The notes beneath the pieces were generated by a model. That model ran no database searches, was not told the origin of the DNA, and saw only the letters and a list, made by a program, of their open reading frames with translations. A stretch of DNA of 64,000 nucleotides from Larix kaempferi (taxonomy: Eukaryota > Streptophyta > Pinopsida > Pinales > Pinaceae). This document shows, piece by piece, positions 1 to 11,271 of the stretch. Every line of letters begins with the position of its first letter. Positions within the stretch are counted from its first letter, which is position 1. The stretch covers positions 7,325,001 through 7,389,000 of the forward strand of contig BSBM01000076.1 in assembly GCA_027924585.1 (NCBI GenBank), in the 5' to 3' direction. The translations under genes were made by a program, and so were the position numbers.

Positions 1-729
1 GCTACATTGCAGAGACAGATACAAAAACCACATCCTAATGACTTGGAAACAAAACTGATTTTAAATACAATTAATATTACTCGAGAAGAACAACATTAAA
101 CAAACCCTGAACATTCATTATCACATCACGAACTGAATACAAACATAGTTGATGATCTTACTCTAGTTGAAATTGAAACATTGAAAAATCGTACAAATGC
201 TCATGTAATTCCACCTTTGATGAGTCTTTCAAAACCAGTTGTACTTATTATCCGTGAGTTACTGGGTGATATCAAACCTCTTTTTGAAAGTTTGAATGAC
301 ATGCAAAATTCAACAAGTGACCCTATGGCTTCATCAAGAGCACAAGGGAATACATCGTCACAACATAAAACAATTTCTGGAGGTAGCAATACTTCCAACT
401 TGACCTCTACCACAACTCCAAAAGTTAGTTTACCTGCTGCTACCATAAGTTCAACTAGTACTTCACTGCCAATTGGTACAGTTTTGGGTCCCGATCCTGA
501 AAGTACATCCACTTTGCCTATAGGAATCCCTACTGGAGGGAGTGCCTTACCAAACTTGGGTTTCCCATATGGTTTGGCTACTCAAGGTCAAAACAATCCC
601 GGAGTAAACCGAAATCCTATTGGCATACCAAACAGTCTTCCAAGTTCTACCCCTGGGGGGAATCCTTCACTTTGGAATCTCAATATTCCTGGCGAAAGCA
701 ATGAACCATGGAACATTTATACCAATTGG

Positions 730-1620
730 GGATATGCTCCTCAGATTAGTGGAAATGCCCCGGGGGGTTATCCTCTGAATTATCCTAGCACAATGCCTAG
801 CAGCAATCCACCTATCAACCCCACTTCGCAATGGAGTGTGGAGGTTTCAGGGAGTATCCAATCTTCTTGGGGCCCACCTTCGTAAGGAGGAAATCAACCT
901 TGGAATGCTTATCTAAGCCAAGGAAACAATCAATGGTTTGGTCAGATTCCGGAAAGTAACCAATATTTTTGGGGCCTACCTTCAAGGGGGAAATCCATCC
1001 ATCCATCATGTTCCACCATGGAATGGACAACATTCAGGAAGTAACCAATATTTTTGGATGCCATCTCCACAAGGACGCAATCAACCTTGGATCGCATATC
1101 CAAACCAAGGAAACCAACAATGGAGTGGTAATGTTCCACCAAGTAACCAATCTCAATGGAACATACCCTCGCAAGGGGGAAATCCACCCATGAATCCCAA
1201 CCAATAATGGAGTGGTAATGTTCCACCAAGTAACCAATCTCAATGGAACATACCCCCGCAAGGGGGAAATCCACCCATGAATCCCAACCAACCAGGGAGT
1301 GGTAATGTTCCACCAAATAACCAACCTTATTGGAACATACCTCCGCAAGGGGGCAATCCACACATGCAACCTAGTTCACAATGGACTGGGCAACATCCAG
1401 GAAATAACCAATCCATTTGGATGAAACCTATGCAAGGAGGTAACCCCTCTTGGAATGTTTTTCAAGCCTATGGACCACATCAATGGAGTGGCCAGGTTCT
1501 AGAAAGTAACCAACCTTTTTTGGGCCTAACCCCGCAAGGGGGCAATCCAAACATTAACCCCATTCCGCAATGGAGTGGTCAGGTTCTAGAAAGTAACCAA
1601 TCTTTTTGGAACCAACCCGC
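730..1620 (+). repeat. 87-bp (29-codon) tandem repeats inside gag
   Basis: Three near-identical units start at about 1121, 1208 and 1295, with a period of exactly 87 bases, a multiple of three, so the protein repeats too. Looser copies run from about 730 to 1620 and are recognised by 'ggagtgg', 'agtaaccaa' and 'caagggggaaat' landmarks. Each unit encodes a block with QWSG, a proline pair, SNQ, a tryptophan and QGGNP. Confidence 0.85.
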
Positions 1621-1789
1621 GAGACCTGCATTTTATCCAACTAGGCTGCCACATGGACCTCATGTCAATGGTATGATGGATTCCGTCAACCATCTTGAAC
1701 ATATTACCCCACATTTGGGACAAGTTTCTATTCAGAATTCACAGCCCATAGCTGGACAGGCAATTCAGGAACCTGCTAATCCTTCCAAC

Positions 1790-1963
1790 AATTCTAACAT
1801 CTTCATAGTATTATCCATAGACCTAAGAGGAAAGAATAAGAAGTATAAGGGTAAGCAAAGTGTTAATCTTTCCCATAATTCTGAAATCCTTATAGTCGAT
1901 TCTGAAGACCTTAGGGACAAGAAGAAGAAATACAAGAGTAAGCAAAATGCTAACTCTGGGAAC
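1790..1963 (+). repeat. Two 87-bp repeats encoding Ile/Val-acidic-Lys blocks
   Basis: Two copies start at 1790 and 1877, again 87 bases apart but unrelated in sequence to the Trp/Asn repeats upstream. Each encodes a short hydrophobic run (IFIVLS in the first, ILIVDSED in the second), then DLR, then a lysine-rich stretch ending in a KQ pair. The second core resembles a SUMO-interacting motif. Confidence 0.7.
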
Positions 1964-2051
1964 AAAGATGCACCAACTATGCTTCAATGCGGTGGGAAAC
2001 AACAACCCACTATCTTGACACCGATACCCCCACCATGGGGAAACCAGCCAA

Positions 2052-2760
2052 CCCCCCGCAAGGGGGCAATGATCCTTATGCCAATGTCTTCATGTGTGAT
2101 CATGAGATGAACATTCAAACAAGACTTGATTCTTATGATGTCTCTCCTAGTACATCGGATCAATGGGAATCACAGCCAAGTGGTTATCTATACATTGAGA
2201 AACCAACCATAGATTTAGTACCATATCCCCCCAAAGGTGTTCTACGTAGAAAAATGAATAATCCTAACACGCGAGCTGCTCAGAACGGTAATGTTCTTGA
2301 GGACCTAGCTCAAGTACCATGTGCCATGTTGGCCTTGGAGGTATTGCAATGTCGTTCTGCGCAAAGAAAGGAACTATTGTCTACCATTGGTGCTGTTGAT
2401 CCATCCGATGAGACTTTGATCACATCAGACATAGACCATTCAATAAGTAGGATCCTTCCTGAAGTTGCTTTTCAGATTAAAGTAACGACTCATGGTAAGA
2501 ACATTTGTCTAAGCATAGTGGATGAAGGGACCTCAGCTTGTGTAATGTCATTTAAATGTTGGCAAGCATTTGGATCACCCCTATCTATCATAGAAGTTTC
2601 AAACCAAGCTACTCAAATAGCTTCGGTAGATTTGGATCAAAATGTTCCCTTGATGGAGGAATATGATTCGGTTACTTGGCCCATTTGGGTTGTGAGATCT
2701 CCCAATTCACATGACTTCTTTGATTAATTTTTATCATCAAATGAAGATATCCCTGAAGTT
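2052..2760 (+). pseudogene. Retropepsin remnant with DEG active site, truncated
   Basis: Frame 1, ending at TAA 2725-2727. It starts with an IEKP...PKGVL block and an ALEVLQ block that lead into a retropepsin fold. The active-site codons at 2521-2529 read Asp-Glu-Gly in a V-D-E-G-T-S-A context followed by CWQAFGSP, where most retropepsins have Asp-Ser/Thr-Gly. The flap and the second half of the fold are missing: the reading jumps directly to a region (VVRSPNSHDFFD) that lies downstream of the protease in related elements. An internal deletion of about 500 bases is therefore likely. It cannot be an active protease. Confidence 0.75.
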
Positions 2761-3491
2761 GTAAACATTTGGTTGCACCCACGTAAGGACATCTTTTGTG
2801 GGGCCATTGGGAGCATAATTGGATTAAATATACCCAAGTATAGGAGTGTGATCTGCATGTTCCTCGATCTGATCTGGTATATTTGGAAGCTTGCATATAG
2901 GTTTAGGCCATCCCTTTGTGAAGATGCATTTGAACCTTTTGCAACCCAAACTTTCCATAGGGTCGAACCTGTCAGAAACTGGTGGGTCAGCCATTCATAT
3001 CTATATTTTCCACCATTCCAACATAAGAGCCTACCAAACATGGGACACCCTAGTCAGCACCCCATTGCCATTTTGGTTCCCATGCTGAGTTATTCTCATA
3101 GGCCCGGGAGCCCTATTAGTCCCACCATGACTTGGAGTTTGAGACCACACATTTCTTTTTCATTCATTTCTGACCATATTTTGATGGGCTCCCAATTTTT
3201 TGTCATTTCACATAAGCATGTATTAAAATATCCACTTGAACATACGTGCAAACTGCTTCGTTGCTTATTGCTTATGTTGCGTATTTGCCTTTGCAGTCGC
3301 TTTTTGTTTCAAGATGACTATCAACTATTGCTTCTGTATATTTGACCCATACCCATGGAGGAAACATCTGTAAGAGTGTACATAACTAGCTCAACCCTTG
3401 TTTGCAATATGGATCTTTGCCTTGGCCTGACCATGCCTTTGACATTTAGGCGCATGCCCTTGAGACACTCATTTCCTCTAATGTATCATAC
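2761..3491. other. Unassigned DNA between the gypsy fragment and element B
   Basis: No recognisable coding or structural feature. A 190-codon open frame at 2773-3345 (+) has no motif I know and an ordinary composition, so I do not call it a gene. The segment was continuous with the sequence at 35446 before element B inserted. Confidence 0.5.
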
Positions 3492-3496
3492 ATGCT
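3492..3496. repeat. Left target-site duplication of element B (ATGCT)
   Basis: ATGCT directly precedes the TG of the left LTR and is repeated exactly at 35441-35445 after the CA of the right LTR. Confidence 0.9.
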
Positions 3497-3684
3497 TGTT
3501 GTTGCTGCAACATCCCCCCCCCAAATTTTTGTAGATATTGGGGCCCCTCCTTTTTACTTATTTTATAAAGTCACTTAGGAGTTAAACTTTCCTTAGAAGT
3601 TCTGTCATACTTAGTTTTTATAGGAGAAACCTTTCTTTTCAGTTTATTAATCTTTTTCTTCTAAGTCGGAACTCAAACTTTTCA

Positions 3685-4215
3685 CCCGCAACGGCAGAAG
3701 AACTCATGCTTTTCACCCGCAACGGTGGAAGAAATTATAAAGTTCGGCTGCAACGGGAACCTCTTTTATCAAATATTTATGCCTTGTACCTTTCTGGCGA
3801 AATCACCAAGTCCATCCGAAACTTCGGCCGAACTCGGTGAGTCTCCCCGCAGTGGCGGACCAACTCAAGAATTATCGCTGCAACAGCGGAAGGTTTTCGT
3901 CATTTTTTGTTTTCAACCAAGATGCAAAGCCAAAACTTTAGATATACTTGTCAAGTCTCCCTGCAACGGTGGACCAACTCAAGAATTTATGCCGCAACGG
4001 TGGAGCAACTCGCAATCTTTGGCCGCAACGGCCGAGGATCCCTTTTGAAGTCCCTAAGCCTGCGATCATTGGACCAATCAGGCAAGTCTCCCGCATTGGC
4101 CGACAAACTTGTAGAAGTCTCCCGCAATGGTGGACTCCTTGTCCAATGTCACAATGAAACCCTTGAATTTGGGTAAAACTTGCGAATTCCAGCCGCAACA
4201 GCGGGTAAAATCCAA
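3685..4215 (+). repeat. Dispersed CCGCAACGGCGG-like motifs in the left LTR of B
   Basis: About a dozen short motifs of the form (C)CGCAACGG(C/T)GG occur upstream of the first TATA box, six of them with an exact AACGG core and several decayed. The motif is close to a palindrome (CCGC, four bases, GCGG). AACGG is the core of plant MSA/Myb-binding elements. A cis-regulatory role is inference. Confidence 0.6.
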
Positions 4216-4361
4216 AACTCTCGTCGCAGCGTCGGGTGAGTTTATTTGTTTCCTCCCGTTTTCGACGGTTATGCTTCAATGCCAAACGTTCCGAGATGAC
4301 CCCGCTGTATGCATTTTTAAACGTCGTTTTTAATAGCTCCACCAACCTATTAATTACTCCT

Positions 4362-4383
4362 ACGTGTCAACCCTTATATAAGG
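4362..4383 (+). promoter_or_regulatory. First promoter of the left LTR of B: ACGTGTC plus TATA box
   Basis: ACGTGTC (ABRE/G-box-like) at 4362-4368 stands six bases before TTATATAAGG at 4374-4383. It lies about 575 bases upstream of the ATG of the LTR reading frame. It could drive that frame alone or, if the genomic RNA starts here, place the frame in the 5' leader. Confidence 0.6.
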
Positions 4384-4748
4384 TTTTGGGGGTTTTGTTT
4401 GTCTTATTGAACCTTTTGATCGGAGAACGCCGTTCTGAAGTTGTCGGATTGCTCCAGCTCAGCTCACCCACTGCATAGTCAACCTCTGCAGGACCAACAA
4501 TCTTTTTCTAGGTAGGTGGCTCTACCACTGTTTTGTTTTTACTGACGAGTGCGTCAAACTCCTCCAGGTTATAGTATTCTTCTGCATGGCTGATAGATGT
4601 TCTTCAATAGCGTTTTTGCGGCCATTCCCAAGCTCGTAGTTGTTGGTCTTTTCCGGTATTTTCCCTGATCCCTTGAACCCATGAGTTTCAAACCCCCTGG
4701 GAGGTTTCATCCGTCGCACCACTCGCGTTTTGTCTAAGGAAATCCGGG

Positions 4749-4946
4749 GTAAGAAGAAAACCCAGTTAACTTTCCCATAATCATTTTCCCTGGTTGGGGA
4801 AGTGTAGCTATGCTAGAACATAATCTTCGTTTCTCAGTATTATCTATCACTGTGCTAATCCTGTGTTTTAATTTTCCTATGTCTTGCTCTATATTCTGTG
4901 CTATTTTGGAAATATTATGTTTATTCATGCGTAGTTGCTTGACAAG
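4749..4946 (+). other. Possible 5'-leader intron before the LTR reading frame (left copy)
   Basis: A GTAAGA donor at 4749 and an AG at 4945-4946 bound a T-rich stretch ending 11 bases before the ATG at 4958. The right copy has the same arrangement at 31133-31341, with a better CAG acceptor. The intron is inferred from sequence only. Confidence 0.3.
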
Positions 4947-4957
4947 ATTAAGCCAGC

Positions 4958-5242
4958 ATGCCGAAGGGTAGTAGGAAGAAAGCTAAAATGATTGAACCAA
5001 AACCTGTCGAGCCAAGATTTGAAACACCGTTCGAAGACACCGGGTCCATCATAGGCGTCCCTCCTGAAGTGAAATGGGGAGATGTTTACCGTATGCTCAG
5101 AGATCAGGACATTCCAGGAGCTATCTTGGAGGAGGAGCACATCTATCAAAATATCAAACTTTCCGGTATATCCAAAGCTTCCACATGCCCTGATCTCTTT
5201 CCTTGCTCAGAAGTGATTGAGTGGATCCTAGAGGATGGAAAT
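4958..5242 (+). pseudogene. LTR-encoded protein of element B, left copy, N-terminal part
   Basis: First 95 codons of the LTR frame, from ATG 4958, with no stop before element A inserts. The protein begins MPKGSRKKAK, a basic, nuclear-signal-like stretch, followed by an acidic region. Element A then interrupts the frame, and a TGA at 5246-5248 within A's LTR ends it. The rest of this copy is at 18972-21886. The start agrees with the right copy, where the same ATG follows a possible leader intron. Function is unknown. Confidence 0.75.
5238..5242. repeat. Left target-site duplication of element A (GAAAT)
   Basis: One base differs from the right copy GAAAC (18972-18976). The homologous unoccupied site in the right LTR of B has C at the variable position, so the left copy probably mutated after insertion. 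Confidence 0.75.
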
Positions 5243-6668
5243 TGTTGAGCCCAGAATTGGCCCTTTTTAATCATCTTCAATCATCTTTCCTGCCCCTGTC
5301 TTACACCATTTATCATGCCAATTAGACCTGTTGTCCTCACTTTATTTCCCCAAATTACCAAGGTATGATTGATCATTGTTTTATTTTATTAATGCTTATG
5401 ATTGTGATAATTAAAGCTGTGCATCTCTCAATTGTGATAACATGTTACGATTTATGAAGGTAGTTGAGATAAATGGACTGCAGGAAGATCGGGGCTGAAT
5501 AAGTCATGAAAGAAGGGATGTTCGTTGCTTGAAAAGGGATCCTCGGGGCTCGAATAATCAATTAAGGCACAACTGTGACAGGGCAGCTGTAACAGAATGT
5601 GCTATCTTGAGTATGTTGCTGCTCGAGTCTAGCTGTGAGCTGGAAGGACCGCCACTCTTGGGTCAAATGATAACTTTCTCATATCTGGATGTTTATGTTC
5701 TGCCACGTATTGTAATAGCTAGTTATTTAGGGCGCCTGAAGATCAGAGACCTTCATGGCTTCCCGATTATAGGATTAGATGTTATGATTTGTATAAATAT
5801 GGGGGAGTTTCCTCGACCCGGGGGTTGAACGACAGATAATCATTTTCATTGTATTAGCAGCCGAGCAGAACTGTGTACTCATTCTTCTGTTAATATAAGG
5901 GGTTACTTCTGAGCTAAAGGAGTTCGTGTTGTTCAGCCAACGTCTCTGTGTGAAGACTGGGCCCGTCTTCCACAGAGATTGTTGAGTTAAAATAGGATTT
6001 TGAATTCATTGTTGTGTGATGCTTTGTTCTTTCCTTTTGTACGCAGCAACAATATTCATTGTGTGGATTTTCAGTATAGTTAAAGATTATATTTATGTGA
6101 TATTGGTGAATGGTGTAGAACAACAGTCGACTGAGTAAGGTTTGCTTTATTCGTTTCATTTGCAGTTATACACAGCTGTGTTCATCTTACAGATAAAGTT
6201 GTGATCCCATGAGTCCTGGCAATTTATCTTTTCTGTTATGATCATTGATTTCCATTCTGCAATTCAATTTTTTAGAATAGTTGACTCAATCTGTTGCAAT
6301 TGGATTTCTAGATTAATGTTCAGTTTATGCCTTATGGTTTCCAGAGTGATTAGATCAGACAAGTGATTGTTCTAGAATACGAATGGAATTTCTTTCCTGC
6401 AATTGTTGATTAGATCTGATACCATTTCTTTTTGATGCATGATAGAGAGGAATTGAAGTATAGCAGTTAGAATGCAATTGGGATTGCATAGATTTTTGGG
6501 GATGAACATGGATGATAGAAGATAAAAGTATTCACTTCTAATGGTTTGGTGTTTAAGCATATATTGTGCACTTATCCTTTGAAATAAGAAGACTTCCTCG
6601 GGTTGACAATAAATTCATATGCTCTGTGTGTATTGGTAACAATTTATCTGCATATAGAGTGCTTGACA
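5243..6668 (+). repeat. Left (5') LTR of element A, 1,426 bp
   Basis: Starts TGTTGAGCCC and ends GCTTGACA. It contains 29 extra bases near 5735-5764 relative to the right LTR. The TATA box is at 5792-5799. Confidence 0.93.
5792..5799 (+). promoter_or_regulatory. TATA box of the 5' LTR of element A
   Basis: TATAAATA in a GTATAAATATGGGG context, roughly in the middle of the LTR, where the U3 promoter is expected. Confidence 0.55.
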
Positions 6669-6671
6669 TTT

Positions 6672-6688
6672 TGGTGCCATTGCCGGGG
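6672..6688 (+). other. Primer-binding site of element A, tRNA-Asp type
   Basis: TGGTGCCATTGCCGGGG starts three bases after the LTR. It differs by two transitions from the TGGCGCCGTTGCCGGGG complement of plant tRNA-Asp, the primer typical of Athila elements. Confidence 0.85.
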
Positions 6689-6774
6689 AAGGATAAAAAT
6701 TAAACATTGATCATTAGTTGCATCTGATAATTGTTTCTGGTCAGTCTTTTCTTTTTTGAAATGATTTGGTTCGC

Positions 6775-9060
6775 ATGAATACGAGGAGGGTAAAACGAGA
6801 TCACCTCCCAACTCCCAAAACCCCACAAATTACTAACAGCGCAGGTGGTTCGGGTCGTGGTCGAGGACAACAATTGGGCAGAAGAACATTCATCGACGAA
6901 CTTGTTTATAGAACTGATTCATCCACCAGGGCTCGTCATCAAGAAACTTCTATCAGACGAAACCCTGCTGATTTTGGAACGTCAACGTCTACGGTGGAGA
7001 ATACAGGAGCAACCGTGACTCCCTCATACACCCCTGCTAAGGAAGTTACAGCTGACGCAGCTGTCACAACAGAATACGCAGCTGCTACAACTGAATACGT
7101 AGCTGCTACAACTGAAGAATACGCAGCTGTTACAACTGAGGAAAAGAATGCAGGGATGAACGAAGAAGAGAATGCAGAAGAAAATATGAATAACAGACAT
7201 GAGAACGAAGAGGAAGAGGCAATGGTAGAATACCATCATGAAAATCACTCCCTGCCAGAAGGAACTACGGCTACATTACAATTTCCAATTCAGTAGCTAG
7301 AAGGGACAGCTCCTATGAAGAACATTTCACCATCGGTGTTGCCTCGCTTCCATGGCAGGGCGGCAGAAGATCCAGACGAATTCCTTTTTGAATTTGATAT
7401 CCTCTGTCGCAGCTATGATTATGTAACAGATGCCCAAAAGCTGAAACTTTTTCCCGCCACCCTGAAGGACAATGCATTACGATGGTTCATGAGCCTTGGG
7501 GGAGGAACTGTTGCTAATTGGAATAAGATGAAGCAAGTATTCCTGGAGAAATATCAAGAATATTGTAACACCAGGGACAAAAGAGAGGAATTATTCAAGA
7601 TGGTGCAGAAGGAGGATGAAAGTCTGGAGGATTTTGTAGAAAGGCTGCTGTACAATGTGCAAAGAGCCGGACAGACGAACATGGGGCTGGATGTGCTCAA
7701 GATCATCTTGCTTCGAGGGATCAGGGATGATTGTTTAGACATGTTAAATGTGTTAGGAAAGGGAGATATCTCCAAGGAACCTTTTGAGACGATTGTGGAA
7801 TTATGTAAGAGATACTCCAGGGGATCTTCCAAGAATAATAAGTGGGATAAACGGGATAAGCTGGAACGTGATGTCTTCGACAGAACTTAGAATTCATCCA
7901 ATGGAGGAGCTACACGTGCAGAGATAGGTAATCTCCTTGAAAATTTTAAAACAGAAATGATGAGCTCCATCTCTTCGGAGATTGATGTCCTGAAGGCAAA
8001 ACAAAGACAGGCAGTGGAAGATCTCACTCTAGGTGTGTTCTGTCCCCGATGTAGAAAGAATCATCCACTGAAAGAATGCCCTCTTGATAAAGTAGAAGTA
8101 TGTCAGCTGTGTGAGCTGAACCATGACATGAAAGAATGTCCCACACTTCCCCAAGTGAAGGCTGTCCTGCAGGCATCAACTCCAGAAGTGGAATCAGCCT
8201 ATTTCATTGCACAGAAGAAACCTTGGCAGCCTCGAAATCAAGGTATGCCTCTGGACTCGTTTCCATTTTTGAATAATATGAGCAATTGGAATAATAATAT
8301 GCAAAATGTGAATACACAATTCCCTTCAAATCATGCTCAGTGGAATCCTTCCCAACCTTCAATGCAAAACTTTAATTCATGGGGTCCTTGGGCACAGCCA
8401 CCACATCAACCTATGTCGTGGTCTCCTGGGTGGAGGAACTTCCCTCTTGGGAATCAGTTCCTCCAACCACCTCCACCTCAACAGTCACCATATTCTCCTC
8501 CATACCCTCAATTTCCTCAATATCCTCAATACCCACCTCAGCAGTCGCAGCTGCAGCTGCAGAATAATCCTGTTCCTAATATACCAATATGGCCTCAGCT
8601 GCCTGCCCAACCTAATCCTAACCCGAATAATAAAACAATCCATCAGTTGGAAACTGTCAATATGCCGGCCTACTCTCTCTCCCCTGTACCTTGTAACGAT
8701 ATTCGGTTACGATCTGGGAAGATAATAGAACCGGTAATTACAGAAGATATTCCACCTTCTGTGCATGAAAAAGGAGAGAGTTCACAGCATTCATCCGATC
8801 CGATTCCTATCACTGAAGGTGCTAAGCATCCCTTAGATGGGATAGCTGAAACATTAAATGAGAAATCAGATAATACACAGCCTACCCAGCTGGTAAGGCA
8901 ACCACCATACCCTGAGAGACTAATGCTACCAAAAATAGGGGGGCAACCTCAGTTCAACCTCCTAGGAGAGTTGAAGAATCTTTATGTTAAAATTCCCCTT
9001 CTGCAAGCCCTTCAAGATGTGCCCATTTATGCTAAAACAGTTCGGGACCTGTGCACTAAG
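6775..9060 (+). pseudogene. gag: Gag of element A (matrix/capsid, two zinc knuckles, Pro-rich linker)
   Basis: Frame 1. The first ATG is 6775 (MNTRRVKRD). An Arg/Gly stretch and Thr/Glu/Tyr/Ala repeats (about 7060-7140) precede the capsid domain (about 7330-7830), which has the conserved LRWFMSL and a following coiled stretch. Two knuckles of the form C-x2-C-x3-H-x4-C follow at 8041-8145, then a region rich in Pro, Gln and Tyr (about 8220-8650). Stops TAG 7294-7296 and TAG 7888-7890 break the frame without any shift. Gag packages the genomic RNA into particles; the knuckles bind RNA. It reads through in frame into the protease, as in other Athila polyproteins. Confidence 0.88.
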
Positions 9061-9957
9061 AAACCAGGGAGGAAACCTAGAGATCCTCCCACTATTCACA
9101 TCATAGGGAATTTATCTGCTTTAATAACAGGAAAAACCCCCGTGACCAAGTATGACGACCCTGGAAATCCTACTGTCACTGTACATATAGGACAAACGCA
9201 GATACCCAACGTGCTAGTCGACTTAGGAGCAGCGATCAATGTCATAACAATTGAGACTGTAAAGAAGCTGGGACTCACTAATTTTAGGCCGACCCCTACC
9301 ATTTTAGAATTAGCAGACAGATCCACCATTAGACCCGAAGGGATTCTGGACGACCTTGTCATCTCAGTAGATTCATGGGAATACCCTGCTGACTTTTTGA
9401 TATTGCAACCAAAATCACAGCTGGGAGGACATCCATTGATCCTGGGGAGGCCTTGGTTGGCCACAACTGATGCTTGCATCAGCTGTCGATCGGGGTCCAT
9501 GACTATATCTGATGGTATGGAAACCAAAAACCTCACCCTGTATCCTCCAGCACGGCCGAGTCTAGAAGCTGAAACTTCCCTTTGGATAGAACAGGAAGAG
9601 GAGGAGGATGTTCAGCCACTATTAACAATAGGGAAGGCCTTGACTTTTAAAAATGAAACAAAAGACGATGCCATCAGTAATTTCATTATTGAACCTGCTT
9701 CAATGGATAAAGAAGTCTATCAAATCCTGAACATTACCCTTGGTAAGGAAGAACAAGAAAATCTTACGGAGGAAACATTGGTTGGTGATACAAACATAAT
9801 CCCAATTTTGAAAAATTCAAAAAGCATTCCTATTGAGGTAGAGCCTGGAATAACTTTGAATATCAACCCTGGCCTCTCCTCAGAGGAACAGAGGCACCTA
9901 ATCATTCTTTTAAAGGAACGAAAGGGGGCATTCGCCTGGGAGTATACAGAGATGTGA
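9061..9957 (+). pseudogene. pol: Protease domain of element A
   Basis: Retropepsin fold with its active-site Asp codon at 9220-9222 in a LVDLGAAINV context. DLGA in place of DSGA/DTGA is common in Athila-type elements. A strand with ELADRS and the terminal LILGRPWLAT follow. An acidic linker leads to the RT. The TGA at 9955-9957 lies at the RT approach (an EYTEM context) and is one C-to-T step from an Arg codon. The domain would cut the Gag-Pol polyprotein inside the particle. Confidence 0.85.
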
Positions 9958-11271
9958 GGTATCCCCTTTAATCTATGCACCCACCATATTTATATCAAAA
10001 ATGATTCTCGGCCTGTGTGTCAACCTCAACGACGCATGAACCCCAATCTGAGGGATATAGTGAAGGAGGAAATCCAGAAACTTTTGGAAGTAGGATTTAT
10101 CTATCCTATTTCAGATAGTGAGTGGGTTTCCCCACTTGTAATTGTGCCCAAGAAAAATGGTAAGTGGAGAGTCTGTGTTGATTATAGGGAGCTGAACAAA
10201 GCTACGCAAAAGGATCATTTCCCTCTGCCCTTTATCGACCAGGTACTTGATACCCTATCAGGAAAAAAATTCTTCTCCTTCTTGGATGGGTTCAGTGGGT
10301 ACAACCAAATTCAGATTGCTCCCGAGGATCAGGATAAGACCACCTTCACTTGCCCCTGGGGAACATTTGCCTACAGGGTGCTTCCCTTTGGCTTATGTAA
10401 TGCACCAGCAACGTTCCAAAGAGCTGTAATTGGCATCTTCTCTGAATTGGTTAATGATAGTATGGAAGTCTTTATGGATGATTTCACTCCCTATGGCAAG
10501 GATTTTGAGGAAGCACTGGAAAATTTAAAGAAGGTTTTAATTCGCTGTGAACAAGCTCGCCTTTCATTAAGCACTGAAAAATGCCATATGATGATGAGTG
10601 AGGGAGTGGTATTAGGACATTTCATCTCTACCGATGGCATTCAGGTGGATCCTTAAAAAATTAAGGTGATAAAAAATATACCTACTCCTTCAACGCAGAA
10701 AGAAGTGCGAAGTTTTCTGGGACACGCTGGATATTACAGGAGGTTTATAGAAAACTTCTCCAAACTTGCTTCCCCTTTGTTTTCATTATTAATGAAGGAC
10801 GCACAGTTTGTGTGGAGTGAAGCATGCCAGACAACGTTTGATAAGATTAAAGAGAAGCTGTCCACAGCCCCTATCCTAAGGGGATCCAATTGGACCATAC
10901 CTTTCCACATTTCTTCAGATGCTTCTGATACTTCCATTGGAGCAGTACTAGGACAACAGGATGGTCAAGTACCTTATGCTATCTATTATGTTAGTAAAAA
11001 CTTAGCTCCTGCTGAACTTAATTATACTATCACTGAAAAAGAATTCCTGGCTATTGTTTATTCTATTAATAAATTTCGGCTTTACATTACTGGGTATCCT
11101 ACATTTGTGCACACTGACCACTCTGCCATTAAGTATTTGATGAACAAACCTGTCACCAATGCCAGAGTAACCAGGTGGCTCTTGTTATTGCAGGAATTTG
11201 ATATTACCATTATAGATAAACCTGGAAAAGAAAATGTTGTTGCTGATTTTTTATCACGTTTTACTAACAGC
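9958..11271 (+). pseudogene. pol: Reverse transcriptase and RNase H of element A
   Basis: RT blocks run in order: SEWVSPLVIVPKKNGKWR, VDYRELNKAT, FFSFLDGFSGYNQI, LPFGLCNAPATFQR, then the catalytic FMDD at 10471-10482, and LGHFIS. A TAA at 10654-10656 follows VDP. RNase H shows all four acidic sites: SDAS (GAT 10918-10920), TEKE, HTDHS and VADFLSR (to about 11270). Lengths and spacing match Ty3/gypsy. Apart from the one stop the domains look chemically complete, so the copy decayed recently. Together they copy the RNA to DNA and remove the template. Confidence 0.92.

Larger units (their letters stand above)
1..2051 (+). pseudogene. gag: Decayed Gag C-terminal region, Asn/Pro/Gly/Trp/Gln-rich
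   Basis: Reads in frame 1 from the window edge, with a stop near 100, to the TAA at 883-885 and on to about 985. It shifts by one base in the G-run near 986, continues in frame 2 with an in-frame TAA at 1205-1207, and shifts back to frame 1 in the C-run near 2052. The protein is low complexity: Ser/Thr-rich at first, then repeats built around QGGNP, QWSG and SNQ. Near 1790-1963 are two 29-residue Lys-rich repeats, each starting with a hydrophobic-acidic core. No zinc knuckle is visible. In this family Gag forms the virus-like particle in the cytoplasm. What the repeats do is unknown. It is a pseudogene by frame damage. Confidence 0.75.
1..2760 (+). mobile_element. Ty3/gypsy fragment: Gag tail and protease (same family as element E)
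   Basis: Left-truncated by the window edge. It keeps the C-terminal, repeat-rich part of a Gag protein and a retropepsin-like domain, then breaks off. The order of short conserved blocks (IEKP, then PKGVL, then an NPN(T/S)RA block, then (V/I)(L/V)EDL, then ALEVLQ, then the DEG active-site block) matches the element at 59742-60720, so the two belong to one family. No RT, LTR or primer site of this copy is visible. The later insertion of element B at 3497 separates it from whatever lay to its right. Confidence is high that this is retroelement coding debris and moderate for the right boundary. Confidence 0.85.

Noticed and set aside
942-1369. Minus-strand open frames of 111-139 codons
   Set aside because: They mirror the 87-base repeats of the plus-strand Gag; shadow frames.
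2773-3345. 190-codon open frame on the plus strand
   Set aside because: No known motif, no repeat or promoter context, rich in Phe/Leu/Ser/His as expected from random T/C-rich DNA. An open frame of this length can occur by chance in 64 kb.
3480-3530. Exact polyC/TGTTG boundary of element B further upstream
   Set aside because: Identity between the two copies stops at the T before 3497, and ATGCT matches only if the LTR starts at 3497.
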